From assembly GCA_964635545.1 (NCBI GenBank), contig CAZWOA010000007.1, positions 1 to 59,864 on the forward strand: a DNA stretch of 59,864 nt, given 5' to 3'. The notes under the pieces are model-generated. The model was not told the DNA's origin, searched no databases, and saw only the letters and a list, made by a program, of their open reading frames with translations. Position 1 is the stretch's first letter. Each line of letters starts with the position of its first letter. Of the stretch, positions 7,909 through 16,597 are shown piece after piece. A program made the position numbers and the translations under genes. This stretch comes from JAGPIS01 sp964635545 (GTDB lineage: Bacteria; Bacteroidota; Bacteroidia; Bacteroidales; Marinilabiliaceae).

Positions 7909-10554
7909 ATGAGCTTCGACGATAGTATCAACGACGAATATACAGAAGAGCAGGGCGGAGCCGAAAACACAGGCTCAGATTCTACCAATAGACCTGCCTG
8001 GGAGGCTGAGGGTGCCAAGGTGAGCCCTCTCCAGGGAATGTACAAACAGTGGTTTCTCGATTATGCATCATATGTAATCCTTGAACGGGCGGTGCCGCAC
8101 ATCAACGACGGCCTTAAACCTGTGCAACGGCGCATACTGCACGCCATGAACCGCATGGAGGATGGGCGTTACAATAAGGTTGCAAATATTATCGGTTTCA
8201 CCATGCAGTTTCACCCCCACGGTGATACATCAATAGGTGATGCGCTGGTGCAGCTGGGTCAAAAAAATATGCTAATTGATACCCAGGGAAACTGGGGTAA
8301 CATACTCACCGGTGATGGTGCTGCAGCATCCCGTTATATTGAGGCACGACTCACAAAGTTTGCCCTCGATGTGGTGTTTAACCCGAAAACAACACTTTGG
8401 AAACAGTCGTATGACGGACGTAACAACGAGCCGGTAACACTCCCGGTGAAGTTCCCGCTATTGCTGGCACAGGGAGTTGAAGGTATTGCAGTAGGTTTGG
8501 CATCAAAAATATTGCCCCACAACTTCAATGAGCTGATTGACGCATCAATATCATACCTTAAAGAGGAGCCGTTCGAGATTTATCCCGACTTCCCCACAGG
8601 AGGCGCAATGGATGTGAGTCGCTATAACGACGGACTTAGAGGTGGTGCAGTAAAGGTGCGTGCAAAGATATCGAAACTCGACTCTAAGACACTGGCAATT
8701 ACCGAGATACCATTTGGCAAAACCACATCGACACTTATTGAGACAATACTGAAAGCCAATGAGCGGGGTAAAATAAAAATCAGGAAGATTGATGATAACA
8801 CAGCCGAAAATGTGGAGATTTTAGTGCACTTGCCAGCAGGTGCATCACCCGATAAAACCATCGATGCACTGTATGCATTCACCGAGTGCGAGCTCTCTAT
8901 ATCGCCCAACAGCTGTATAATCGACAATAATAAGCCACACTTTCTGGGTGTGTCGCACATTTTAAGGTCAAATACCGACCACACCGTAAGCCTTCTAAAA
9001 CTTGAGCTCGAAATAAGAAGACATGAACTCAATGAAGCATGGCACTTCTCATCATTGGAGAAAATATTTATTGAAAATAAAATTTATCTCCGTATAGAAG
9101 ATGCAGAAACATGGGAGCAAATAATATCATTTATTGATGAAGGATTAGAGCCCTTCAAACCGCTTCTAAGACGCGAAGTTACCACCGATGATATAGCAAG
9201 ACTTACCGAGATAAAAATTAAGCGCATATCTAAGTTCGATGCCAACAAGGCCGATGAATATATCCGAGGTCTGGAAGAGGAGATGGATAAAGTAGATTAT
9301 AATCTGGCAAACCTCATCACCTACGCAATCGACTATTTCAAACGCATCAAGAAAACATACGGTAAAGATTATCCGCGAATGACCGAAATTAGGTCGTTTG
9401 AGAATATTGAGGCCTCCAAAGTGGTAGTTAAAAACGAAAAGTTATATATCAATCGTGAAGATGGATTCGTAGGTTACGGACTGAAGAAAGATGAATACAT
9501 ATGCGACTGTTCCGATATCGACGACATCATAATATTCTATAAAGACGGCCGATACGTAATCACCAAAATCACCGAAAAAGCTTTCGTTGGAAAAAACATA
9601 ATCCACATAGCTGTGTTCCGCCGTAATGATAAGCGAACTATATATAATGCAGTGTACCGCGACGGCAAAAATGGCTCAATTTATGTTAAACGATTTGCAG
9701 TTACGGGTATTACGCGAGATAGGGAATATGATGTTACCCAAGGCAAACCACACTCAGAGGTTATATACTTCAGTGCCAACCCCAACGGCGAGGCTGAAGT
9801 GCTAAAAGTGATGCTGAAACCAAAACCACGCATCCGGAATGTGGTATTCGATTACGATATGGCCGAACTGGCAATAAAAGGCCGTGCATCGATGGGTAAC
9901 ATACTTACTAAAAATGAGCTCCATAAAATAACACTGAAAAAACGGGGCGAAAGTACTCTGGGTGGTCGCAAAATATGGTTTGAACCCGAAACGGCACGAC
10001 TAAATGCCGACGGACGAGGCCAATATCTGGGTGAGTTCCAGGGTAGTGACCAGATTTTGGTGATAAATAAAACCGGCGAATACTACACCTGTGGTTTCGA
10101 CCTCTCGATGCACTTCGGCGATGAGATGATGAAACTGGAGAAATATATGCCTCACAAACTTTGGAGTGCAGTATATTTTGATGCCGAGCAAGGCTCATTC
10201 TATGTGAAACGATTTAAAATGGATGCTACCACAAAGCCAACTTCATTTATCAGTGAGCATCCTAAATCATACCTCGTTCTGGTTTCTGATGAAGACCATC
10301 CGCGAATCGAAACCACTTATGGCGGAAACGACAAAACACGACCTAAAGAGGAGACCGATGTTGCCGAATTTATTGCCGAAAAAGGATTGAAAGCTAAAGG
10401 TAAAAGACTGACAACCTATCAAGTGGCAAAAATTACAGAGCTTGAGCCACTAATACCAACCGTGCGTATAGAGGAACAAGAGACTGATAATGAAGACGAT
10501 AGCGATAGCGACGACGAACCGGAGGGTGACGGCCAAATGACGCTGGAGCTATAA
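7909..10554 (+). CDS. parC: DNA topoisomerase IV subunit A
   Basis: 881 residues. The winged-helix cleavage domain carries DGLKPVQRRILHAM and FHPHGDTSIGDALV. The catalytic Tyr is Tyr143 in AAASRYIEARL. Residues about 350-460 form the coiled coil, and the C-terminal ~350 residues are the beta-pinwheel type domain. The protein ends in a strongly acidic tail (EDDSDSDDEPEGD). It starts 7 bases after parE and ends just before a strong terminator, so parE-parC is a two-gene unit. The N-terminal 35 residues before the conserved core are acidic and poorly conserved-looking. Together with ParE it cleaves and passes duplex DNA. Confidence 0.92.
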   Translation: MSFDDSINDEYTEEQGGAENTGSDSTNRPAWEAEGAKVSPLQGMYKQWFLDYASYVILERAVPHINDGLKPVQRRILHAMNRMEDGRYNKVANIIGFTMQFHPHGDTSIGDALVQLGQKNMLIDTQGNWGNILTGDGAAASRYIEARLTKFALDVVFNPKTTLWKQSYDGRNNEPVTLPVKFPLLLAQGVEGIAVGLASKILPHNFNELIDASISYLKEEPFEIYPDFPTGGAMDVSRYNDGLRGGAVKVRAKISKLDSKTLAITEIPFGKTTSTLIETILKANERGKIKIRKIDDNTAENVEILVHLPAGASPDKTIDALYAFTECELSISPNSCIIDNNKPHFLGVSHILRSNTDHTVSLLKLELEIRRHELNEAWHFSSLEKIFIENKIYLRIEDAETWEQIISFIDEGLEPFKPLLRREVTTDDIARLTEIKIKRISKFDANKADEYIRGLEEEMDKVDYNLANLITYAIDYFKRIKKTYGKDYPRMTEIRSFENIEASKVVVKNEKLYINREDGFVGYGLKKDEYICDCSDIDDIIIFYKDGRYVITKITEKAFVGKNIIHIAVFRRNDKRTIYNAVYRDGKNGSIYVKRFAVTGITRDREYDVTQGKPHSEVIYFSANPNGEAEVLKVMLKPKPRIRNVVFDYDMAELAIKGRASMGNILTKNELHKITLKKRGESTLGGRKIWFEPETARLNADGRGQYLGEFQGSDQILVINKTGEYYTCGFDLSMHFGDEMMKLEKYMPHKLWSAVYFDAEQGSFYVKRFKMDATTKPTSFISEHPKSYLVLVSDEDHPRIETTYGGNDKTRPKEETDVAEFIAEKGLKAKGKRLTTYQVAKITELEPLIPTVRIEEQETDNEDDSDSDDEPEGDGQMTLEL

Positions 10555-10573
10555 CAACAAAAATAACATTGAC

Positions 10574-10608
10574 AACCCCGCAGATTAAAACACTGCGGGG
10601 TTTTGTTT
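10574..10608 (+). terminator. Rho-independent terminator after parC
   Basis: Ten-base perfect stem, AACCCCGCAG (10574-10583) with CTGCGGGGTT (10593-10602), followed by Ts. Confidence 0.92.
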
Positions 10609-10654
10609 TCAATACTATTTATATGTAAATTTACTATTACCCAAAACCGGAGTT

Positions 10655-11089
10655 ATGTTTTCAAAAACCTGCGAACACGGCATAAAAGCTGTAATATATA
10701 TAACTACCCAATCGATGGACGGCCGCCGCCCAAAGATTGGTGAGATTTCCAAAAATACGGGAACTCCAGAAGCTTTTACTGCCAAAGTACTTGGACTACT
10801 CACCCGCAACAACATAATTAACTCATACACAGGCCCCAATGGCGGATTTGATGTTAACACCGAGCAGATGCACAACGTAAAAATGAGCGATATTGTGAGT
10901 GCCATTGATGGCGATGCAATATATAATGGTTGCGGACTCGGCCTTAGCGAATGTAGCCATGAATTTCCCTGCCCCATGCACGAAAAGTTTGTATTTGTGC
11001 GCCGACAAATAAAGGATATGCTTACCCAAACTACCCTCTATGAACTGGCTTTAGGATTAAAAAACGGAAAAACTGTACTATTTCGATAA
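10655..11089 (+). CDS. Rrf2 family transcriptional regulator, possibly an NO sensor
   Basis: 144 residues with a winged-helix N terminus (HGIKAVIYIT, IGEISKNTGTPEAFTAKVL) and GPNGGF in the wing, all typical of Rrf2/IscR/NsrR proteins. Three Cys at 93, 100 and 106 (CGLGLSEC then C) are spaced like the iron-sulfur ligands of that family. Three genes later on the same strand lies RIC, the di-iron repair protein of nitrosative stress, so an NsrR-like role sensing NO is likely by context. It probably controls the genes that follow through the inverted repeat at 11109-11120. IscR-like function is an alternative but no isc or suf gene is nearby. Confidence 0.82.
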   Translation: MFSKTCEHGIKAVIYITTQSMDGRRPKIGEISKNTGTPEAFTAKVLGLLTRNNIINSYTGPNGGFDVNTEQMHNVKMSDIVSAIDGDAIYNGCGLGLSECSHEFPCPMHEKFVFVRRQIKDMLTQTTLYELALGLKNGKTVLFR

Positions 11090-11108
11090 ATTTTTTGAAC
11101 TTATTTCG

Positions 11109-11120
11109 GACAAAATTGTC
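11109..11120. promoter_or_regulatory. Candidate operator, inverted repeat in front of the RIC operon
   Basis: GACAA-AA-TTGTC is a perfect 5+2+5 inverted repeat, between the regulator gene and the membrane protein gene, 33 bases before the next start. A site for the Rrf2 protein is an inference. Confidence 0.4.
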
Positions 11121-11153
11121 TTAAATATAAAATCATCATAAAAATAGTTCGAG

Positions 11154-11630
11154 ATGATTACAGAAAAGACATATAAAGGTCCGGTGATACAAACCGTAAA
11201 AAGTCCGGTAATTGAAGTCACAACCTTCCTTTGGATAGGTTTTGTGTGTGCAATAAGCTTTATGGAGGCCTGGATAAAATTCAGAGCACCGGGAGTTACA
11301 CTGCCATTAGGGCTTGGAATAGGCGTAATGGTTTTTGGGGCGTTAAATAAAGTGGAATGGACACTAGCAATAATAGTGGCTACATCCTTGGTTTTATCAA
11401 AGGAGAGCCTTATATCAAGGAAAAACCTCCCCTTCTTTATCCCAGTCCTGATACTAATACACCAAACGGTTTGGCTATTGCCAGCACTCAGCATAAGGGC
11501 ACATGATTATATGGAAAATATCGCAGTTACATCGTCATCAATACACATTCAATATGTAATTGTTGAGTTCGTAAAAATCGCATGCCTGTTTTACTATGGA
11601 ATATCACAGTTCAAAAAAGTAAAGCAATGA
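11154..11630 (+). CDS. Conserved-looking integral membrane protein in a RIC operon
   Basis: 158 residues with about four membrane helices (roughly 24-42, 48-65, 70-85 and 98-115, with a further hydrophobic stretch near the C terminus). It has conserved-looking turns such as FMEAWIKFRAPGVTLPLGLGIG. I do not recognise a named family; similar small membrane proteins occur with RIC genes in this phylum as far as I recall. It overlaps the methyltransferase gene by an ATGA junction, so translation is coupled. Its place between an Rrf2 regulator and RIC suggests a role in nitrosative or oxidative stress. Confidence 0.7.
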   Translation: MITEKTYKGPVIQTVKSPVIEVTTFLWIGFVCAISFMEAWIKFRAPGVTLPLGLGIGVMVFGALNKVEWTLAIIVATSLVLSKESLISRKNLPFFIPVLILIHQTVWLLPALSIRAHDYMENIAVTSSSIHIQYVIVEFVKIACLFYYGISQFKKVKQ

Positions 11631-12397
11631 AAGTAAATGATTTTAAAACCGCTCCGGGTCACTGGATTTTGGCCCGCATGGGCAAAAAAGTTCTGCGCCC
11701 GGGTGGAAGCGAATTAACTATAAAACTGGTGGATGCAATGAACTTCAACCACTCCGATGAAGTGGTGGAATTTGCTCCCGGACTGGGCTTCACGGCAGGA
11801 TTAATACTTAACGGCCATCCCAAAACATATACAGGTATAGATGCCGACTCGGAGGCGGTAGAGCTTCTTAACAAAAACATAACAGGCGAAAATATTACCT
11901 TCATAACATCCAATGCAGCCACAACGCCATTGCCCAATGATTCGCGCGATAAGGTTATTGGGGAGGCAATGCTCACAATGCAGGCCGATGCACGCAAATC
12001 GGACATAATTAAAGAGGCATACCGCATTCTAAAAAAAGGTGGCTTGTATGGAATTCATGAGTTGGGACTACGAGATGTGGAGGGCGAGAATAAAGATCAA
12101 ATAAAAAAAGACCTTGCTTCGTCAATAAAAATCAATGCTCGACCATTAACTGAGCAAGAGTGGAAAACAATTTTGGAGAAAGAGGGTTTTACTGTAAAGA
12201 AGGTATACACAAACCACATGTATCTGCTTGAGCCACAAAGAATCATCGAAGATGAAGGACTTGCCCGCTCAGTGAAGATTGGGTGGAACATACTCACGCA
12301 TCCCGAAGCGCGAAAACGAATTGCTGAGATGCGTAAGGTATTCAGGAGACATCAGCAATATATAAATGCGATATCTATTGTTGCAGAGAAGAATTAA
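11627..12397 (+). CDS. Class I SAM-dependent methyltransferase
   Basis: The start at 11627 (MKVNDF) overlaps the previous stop as ATGA and is preferred over the longer open frame from 11582, which lies inside the neighbour. The protein has 256 residues. Motif I is VVEFAPGLGFTAG, with the ribose-binding acidic residue in GIDADSEAVELL, and LKKGGLYGIHELGLRD is the post-motif strand. This is the Methyltransf_11 type Rossmann fold. The C-terminal ~70 residues are basic and helical. Substrate unknown; the operon links it to nitrosative stress. Confidence 0.82.
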   Translation: MKVNDFKTAPGHWILARMGKKVLRPGGSELTIKLVDAMNFNHSDEVVEFAPGLGFTAGLILNGHPKTYTGIDADSEAVELLNKNITGENITFITSNAATTPLPNDSRDKVIGEAMLTMQADARKSDIIKEAYRILKKGGLYGIHELGLRDVEGENKDQIKKDLASSIKINARPLTEQEWKTILEKEGFTVKKVYTNHMYLLEPQRIIEDEGLARSVKIGWNILTHPEARKRIAEMRKVFRRHQQYINAISIVAEKN

Positions 12398-12416
12398 CAC
12401 CATTAATAATTAAGAG

Positions 12417-13142
12417 ATGAGTATCACTAAAGAGACAATTATCGGAGAATTGGTAGCCAAAGATTATAGAACTGCATCAATTTTCAAAAAGAACAATATC
12501 GATTTCTGCTGTAATGGCAACAGAACAATCGAAAATGCATGCCTTCAGAAAAAACTGGATGCCGATAAAATGGTTGATGAGCTGAACAGACTTGCCAACC
12601 AAAACGCACAAGCTACAAATGATTATAACTCATGGCCGCTCGACCTGCTTGCCGACTATATCGAGAAAAAACACCACCGTTACGTGGAAGCAAAAATACC
12701 CGAGATATTGCCGTTCCTCGAAAAAGTGGTGCGCGTACATGGCGACAACCACCCCGAACTTACTGAGGTTGAGAGACTTTTCAAAGAGTCGGCCGGCGAA
12801 TTAACTGCACATATGAAGAAAGAAGAGCTAATCCTTTTCCCATTCATTCGCAAAATGGTTAATGCCGAACATACAGGCGCAGAGGTGTCTTCACCTTTCG
12901 GAACTGTAGAAAACCCCATTAAAGCTATGATGGCAGAGCACGAAAACGAAGGAGAGCGATTCCGCGAAATAGCCGAACTAACCAATGGCTACACTCCACC
13001 GGCAGACGCTTGCAACACATATAGGGTAACATTTGGATTGATTCAGGAATTCGAAAATGACCTGCATCTACATATCCATCTTGAAAATAACATACTATTT
13101 CCAAAGTCGATAATACTTGAGGATAGCTTGAAAAGGTCGTAA
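12417..13142 (+). CDS. ric: Iron-sulfur cluster repair di-iron protein RIC (ScdA/YtfE)
   Basis: 241 residues. The N-terminal ScdA_N domain (DUF542, about 1-60) is seen in DYRTASIFKKNNIDFCCNG. A hemerythrin-like four-helix bundle follows with metal-ligand His and Glu in KKHHRYVE, HGDNHPEL, HMKKEELILFPF, MMAEHENEG and LHLHIHLENNILFP. RIC proteins release iron to rebuild Fe-S clusters damaged by NO or peroxide. The gene starts 19 bases after the methyltransferase and closes the operon, with a terminator about 80 bases on. Confidence 0.93.
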   Translation: MSITKETIIGELVAKDYRTASIFKKNNIDFCCNGNRTIENACLQKKLDADKMVDELNRLANQNAQATNDYNSWPLDLLADYIEKKHHRYVEAKIPEILPFLEKVVRVHGDNHPELTEVERLFKESAGELTAHMKKEELILFPFIRKMVNAEHTGAEVSSPFGTVENPIKAMMAEHENEGERFREIAELTNGYTPPADACNTYRVTFGLIQEFENDLHLHIHLENNILFPKSIILEDSLKRS

Positions 13143-13220
13143 AACAGACAAGCAACTGTTTAAAAGTTTTGTGTTTAGGGGATAATTGGGAACTCGGGCT
13201 TGGGAGTGGCAACAGCCATC

Positions 13221-13242
13221 ACCCGGGTCCGGGTTTTTTTTT
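13221..13242 (+). terminator. Rho-independent terminator after RIC operon
   Basis: Short GC stem ACCCG-GGTC-CGGGT followed by a run of nine Ts. Confidence 0.8.
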
Positions 13243-13284
13243 GATTATGACGCTATAAATTGTTAACTTAACTTCATAATTTCG

Positions 13285-13632
13285 ATGGCTATGAAAATAA
13301 AACGTATCTATGAAGAGGCCGCACCAACCGATGGTTACAGAGTGCTGATAGACAGAGTGTGGCCACGCGGAATATCCAAAGAGGCAGCAGCACTCGACGA
13401 ATGGAACAAAGATGTAGCACCATCGGCAGAACTTAGAAAATGGTTCAACCACGAACCGGCAAAATTTGAAGAGTTCAAAACAAAATATATTGCAGAACTC
13501 AAAAGCCAGGCTGAACAGATTAACAGACTACAGTCAATCGCTTCAAAAGGTGAACTAACGCTTCTATATGGAGCTAAAGATACCGAGAACAACCAAGCCG
13601 TAGTTCTACTCAACTACCTGAAAAATATGTAA
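13285..13632 (+). CDS. DUF488 family protein (YeaO type)
   Basis: 115 residues, with DRVWPRGISKE near residue 25, LRKWFNHEPAKFEEF in the middle and LLYGAKD near the end, the signature of the short DUF488/YeaO proteins. The start may be the ATG at 13285 or at 13291. The function of the family is not established; it is cytoplasmic. The yggS-like gene follows after one base, so the two are probably cotranslated. Confidence 0.87.
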   Translation: MAMKIKRIYEEAAPTDGYRVLIDRVWPRGISKEAAALDEWNKDVAPSAELRKWFNHEPAKFEEFKTKYIAELKSQAEQINRLQSIASKGELTLLYGAKDTENNQAVVLLNYLKNM

Positions 13633-13633
13633 A

Positions 13634-14362
13634 ATGGACGATATAAGAACCAACCTCGAAACAATAAAACAAAGGATAGATTCTGCTTGCAATAAAGCAG
13701 GTAGAAACCCCAATGAGGTAAAATTACTACTTGCCACCAAAACTGTGGATCCACAAAGAATTATTGAGGCAATAAACGCAGGATACACACTAATTGGCGA
13801 GAATAAAGTGCAGGAGATAAAAGAGAAATTCGATGCGTTGAAGGTTGTGCAGCATCAGAAACACTTTATTGGCCATCTGCAAACAAATAAAATAAAGGAT
13901 ATCATACGTTATGGCGTTGCTTGCGTAGAATCGGTTGACAGGTTGGAGCTGGCCGAAAAGCTTCACAACAGGCTATCAACCGAAGGCAAAAAAATGGATA
14001 TCCTCATCCAGGTAAACACATCGGGCGAAGAGAGCAAGTTTGGCGTGGAACCACAAAAGGCAGTTGAGCTGGCAAAGCAGATTGCACCCTTGAAATCATT
14101 GAAAATAAAGGGCTTGATGACCATTGGCCTTTTTAGTGCCGAAACCGAAAAAGTTCGTAAATGCTTCAAACTATTAGCCTCATTACGCAACGAAATACGC
14201 AATCTCAACCTCCCCGATGTAGAGATGAATGAGTTATCTATGGGCATGAGTGGCGACCTTGAAACAGCCATCGAAGAGGGAGCAACCATAGTAAGAGTGG
14301 GCACAGCAGTGTTCGGCCATAGAATATATCCCGATAGCTACTACTGGCCCGAAAAAAAGTAA
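13634..14362 (+). CDS. YggS/PROSC family pyridoxal phosphate homeostasis protein
   Basis: 242 residues with an alanine-racemase-like N-terminal barrel. The PLP Lys is Lys36 in LLLATKTVD. GENKVQE, HFIGHLQTNK, VDRLELAEKL, ELSMGMSGD and VRVGTAVFG are all diagnostic of the family. These proteins bind PLP and keep its free level and amino acid metabolism in balance, with no known catalysis. Starts one base after the DUF488 gene. Confidence 0.93.
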   Translation: MDDIRTNLETIKQRIDSACNKAGRNPNEVKLLLATKTVDPQRIIEAINAGYTLIGENKVQEIKEKFDALKVVQHQKHFIGHLQTNKIKDIIRYGVACVESVDRLELAEKLHNRLSTEGKKMDILIQVNTSGEESKFGVEPQKAVELAKQIAPLKSLKIKGLMTIGLFSAETEKVRKCFKLLASLRNEIRNLNLPDVEMNELSMGMSGDLETAIEEGATIVRVGTAVFGHRIYPDSYYWPEKK

Positions 14363-14510
14363 ATTACACCATGGGGCGATGACAACCGTAAGGGTATAAA
14401 TCCTGTCTTGAAGGTAGAATTACTATTATATAAACAGAATTTTCTACTGATTTACAATGTACGAGTTAATGAAGATGGTGTCTAAAAAGTCCACAAATTA
14501 ACACAAAGAA

Positions 14511-14535
14511 TAAAAAAAGCAGGATGCTATCCTGC
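14511..14535 (-). terminator. Terminator after the HIT gene
   Basis: Seven-base stem (14519-14525 with 14529-14535) that on the minus strand reads GCAGGAT-AGC-ATCCTGC followed by seven Ts. The rest of 14363-14581 shows nothing I can assign. Confidence 0.85.
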
Positions 14536-14581
14536 CTATTTTCAATTACTAACAACAAGTCTAAAAAACCTGTTTTTAGCT

Positions 14582-14974
14582 TTACAAATTTCCTCTTACT
14601 GCCTCAGCTATAGATACAAATTCATCATTGGTAAGTTTCAGTTTGGGATTACTGAAATTAATATCTGCCTCACTATTGAGCGGCACAAGATGAATATGGG
14701 CATGGGGCACTTCAAGCCCAAGCACAGCCACGCCTATACGCTTGCATGGCACTGTTTTTCGCAATGCGACAGCCACTTTTTGTGCAAACACCATCATTCC
14801 GGCAAGGATATCACTATCAAGATCAAAAATATAATCCACCTCCTGTTTGGGTATAACCAAGGTATGCCCTTTGGCAAGCGGGTTTATATCGAGGAAAGCA
14901 TAATACCTATCATCCTCAGCAATTTTATATGATGGAATGTCGCCATTTACTATTTTAGTGAAAATTGTTGCCAT
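14582..14974 (-). CDS. HIT family nucleotide-binding protein
   Basis: 130 residues. FTKIVNGDIPSYKI at the start, LVIPKQEV in the middle, and the histidine triad HAHIHLV with His91, His93 and His95. This matches the HINT branch, which hydrolyses nucleoside phosphoramidates. Length is normal. It follows greA by 12 bases and is probably cotranscribed with it. Confidence 0.93.
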   Translation of the reverse strand: MATIFTKIVNGDIPSYKIAEDDRYYAFLDINPLAKGHTLVIPKQEVDYIFDLDSDILAGMMVFAQKVAVALRKTVPCKRIGVAVLGLEVPHAHIHLVPLNSEADINFSNPKLKLTNDEFVSIAEAVRGNL

Positions 14975-14986
14975 AGCTACAACTTA

Positions 14987-15460
14987 TTATAATGATATAT
15001 CAACGATTTCAAATTTCACCAATCCCGATGGTACTTTTATCTCCACCTGATCGCCCACCTTTTTACCCAATAAACCTTGAGCAATGGGTGTAGTAACCGC
15101 AATTTTACCTGCTTTCAGGTCGGCTTCAGTTTCAGGCACAAGAGTATATGCCATCTGAGCGTTGTTTTTCAGGTTTTTAATAGTAACCTTATTTAGCACC
15201 TGCACTTTAGAGGTACCAATTTTCGACTCATCAATAATACGGCTATTGCTGATGGTATCTTTAAGTTTTGCAATACGCATTTCCAGTAGGCCCTGAGCCT
15301 CTTTAGCAGCGTCATACTCGGCATTTTCCGATAAGTCGCCCTTATCTCTTGCATCAGCTATCTGGCGTGAAATGGCAGGCCTCTCAATTGACTCCAATTG
15401 AAGTAACTCATCTTTTAGTCTTTTTAATCCGCCCTCGGTTATGTAACTTACTTGTGACAT
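14987..15460 (-). CDS. greA: Transcription elongation factor GreA
   Basis: The start at 15460 (MSQVSYITEGG) gives 157 residues, the family norm; the open frame upstream to 15532 would add a nonconserved hydrophobic stretch. ARDKGDLSENAEYDAAKE is the coiled-coil tip with the acidic residues that enter the RNA polymerase secondary channel. SPIAQGLLGKKVGD-like sequence near the C terminus is the FKBP-like domain. A full Shine-Dalgarno AGGAGG lies seven bases ahead, rare for this phylum, and fixes the start. GreA rescues backtracked polymerase by stimulating transcript cleavage. Confidence 0.95.
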   Translation of the reverse strand: MSQVSYITEGGLKRLKDELLQLESIERPAISRQIADARDKGDLSENAEYDAAKEAQGLLEMRIAKLKDTISNSRIIDESKIGTSKVQVLNKVTIKNLKNNAQMAYTLVPETEADLKAGKIAVTTPIAQGLLGKKVGDQVEIKVPSGLVKFEIVDISL

Positions 15461-15473
15461 CTCTTTTCCTCCT
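15461..15473 (-). promoter_or_regulatory. Strong Shine-Dalgarno for greA
   Basis: On the minus strand AGGAGGAAAAGAG directly precedes the ATG. It decides the start and is unusual in a phylum whose mRNAs mostly lack this motif. Confidence 0.75.
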
Positions 15474-15575
15474 AATTTAAGGTATATATAAAAAATTAAA
15501 GAACCCCTTTTCACAAGGATTCTCTTAGACATTTGTACTAAGATTAATGATTATTTAAAAACGATCGTTTAACGA

Positions 15576-15974
15576 TCAAAGTTCCATGTAGCGCGGCCTG
15601 TTTATTATCTCTGAGTATAGAATAGCCTTTCTCCAATCAGCATCTTCCAATTCGATTATCGGCTCGGTCTCTATACTCTCCAATTCAACATCTTGCCTTG
15701 AGGTGTTCCTAGAGGTTAATCCGCTCCTTTTCTTTGCTGTGGTAGCACTAACAACTTTATTATCTGCTACTTTTCTAACTGTTGGTGGTTTGGGAGCGGG
15801 TGGAACTGGTGGTTTAAACAGCTCTTGCAATGACTCCGGAAAATCTGCTTTCTCCTCCTCATCATCGGATACAACAGGCGGCACGGGTCTATGCTCCCTG
15901 CTCTTCTTAATAAGACTGCCGATGACAGCACCTATTACAAGAAGCACATATATTATGTCGCCTATATTATCCAT
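15576..15974 (-). CDS. Small membrane-anchored hypothetical protein
   Basis: 132 residues. One N-terminal membrane helix (about 7-22), a basic KKSREHR, then an acidic and Pro-rich linker (PPVVSDDEEE, PPVPPAPKPP) and a short conserved-looking tail ending WRKAILYSEIINRPRYMEL. Proteins of this plan with a WRKAIIYSEIL-type tail are widespread in Bacteroidota, but no function is known to me. It lies about 115 bases upstream of greA on the same strand. Confidence 0.65.
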   Translation of the reverse strand: MDNIGDIIYVLLVIGAVIGSLIKKSREHRPVPPVVSDDEEEKADFPESLQELFKPPVPPAPKPPTVRKVADNKVVSATTAKKRSGLTSRNTSRQDVELESIETEPIIELEDADWRKAILYSEIINRPRYMEL

Positions 15975-16060
15975 TTTTTACTTTATATTTGAGACTATAA
16001 ATATAGAGTGTACAATTTAAAAAACAAAATTTAACGCTGCTTAAGTATCTAAACAATTTG

Positions 16061-16068
16061 TACTTTTG
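16061..16068 (+). promoter_or_regulatory. Promoter -7 box ahead of the Rieske-like lipoprotein
   Basis: TACTTTTG fits TAnnTTTG, 18 bases before the preferred ATG. No good -33 TTTG at the right spacing, so support is partial. Confidence 0.4.
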
Positions 16069-16086
16069 TCAAATAACACAAAAAGC

Positions 16087-16548
16087 ATGCAAATGATTAA
16101 ATCATCCAGAATATATGTAATAACGGCTACAATACTGACATTATTGCTATTCATACTGCCAGGTTGCTCAAAAGATAAAAAGAACATCATACCCAACATC
16201 AGATTCAATGTTATCATAAATCTTGACGACCCAAGATATTCGGGTAAAAATCTCTTTGAGCTTTTCTATGTTGATGGGTATGGAATAGCAGGACTTAAAG
16301 GGGTGATAGTTTATAGATATGACAGGGACAGATACCTGGCATTCGACATGGTATGCCCCAATGAGGGTGACGCATTGGTGAAGGTGATTCGCAACAAGGA
16401 TAGCGAAACCTACTCATGTCCTACATGCAAGTCAAAATATCATGTAAATGTGGAGTACGGAATTGTGGAGGGAGTATCTAAATACCCGTTGAAGATGTAT
16501 AACACAAGTTACAATGAAACAACCAATTACCTTAGTATATACAATTAA
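16087..16548 (+). CDS. Rieske-like lipoprotein with altered cluster ligands
   Basis: Preferred start is the ATG at 16087 (MQMIKSS) or 16093; an in-frame TTG at 16066 coincides with the promoter box. The lipobox is LPGC after a hydrophobic helix. The rest resembles periplasmic Rieske-type proteins (YRYDRDRYLAFDMVCPNEGD, then YSCPTCKSKYHV, then GVSKYPLKMY). A classical Rieske site needs CxH and CxxH; here there is CPNE and CPTC, giving three Cys and no His in those positions. It may bind another metal or none. Convergent with the pyrophosphatase gene through a shared terminator. Confidence 0.7.
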   Translation: MQMIKSSRIYVITATILTLLLFILPGCSKDKKNIIPNIRFNVIINLDDPRYSGKNLFELFYVDGYGIAGLKGVIVYRYDRDRYLAFDMVCPNEGDALVKVIRNKDSETYSCPTCKSKYHVNVEYGIVEGVSKYPLKMYNTSYNETTNYLSIYN

Positions 16549-16551
16549 AAA

Positions 16552-16587
16552 CAGGGTATCTAAAACTTTTTAATAATAGATACCCTG
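16552..16587. terminator. Bidirectional terminator between the Rieske-like gene and ppa
   Basis: Perfect 11-base stem, CAGGGTATCTA (16552-16562) with TAGATACCCTG (16577-16587), between two convergent genes. Confidence 0.88.
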
Positions 16588-16597
16588 CTAATTGCTT

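Noticed and set aside
14365..14510. Possible insertion-sequence remnant containing GGTGTCTAAAAAGTCC
   Set aside because: The phrase is reminiscent of IS ends, but there is no matching inverted repeat, target duplication or transposase fragment.
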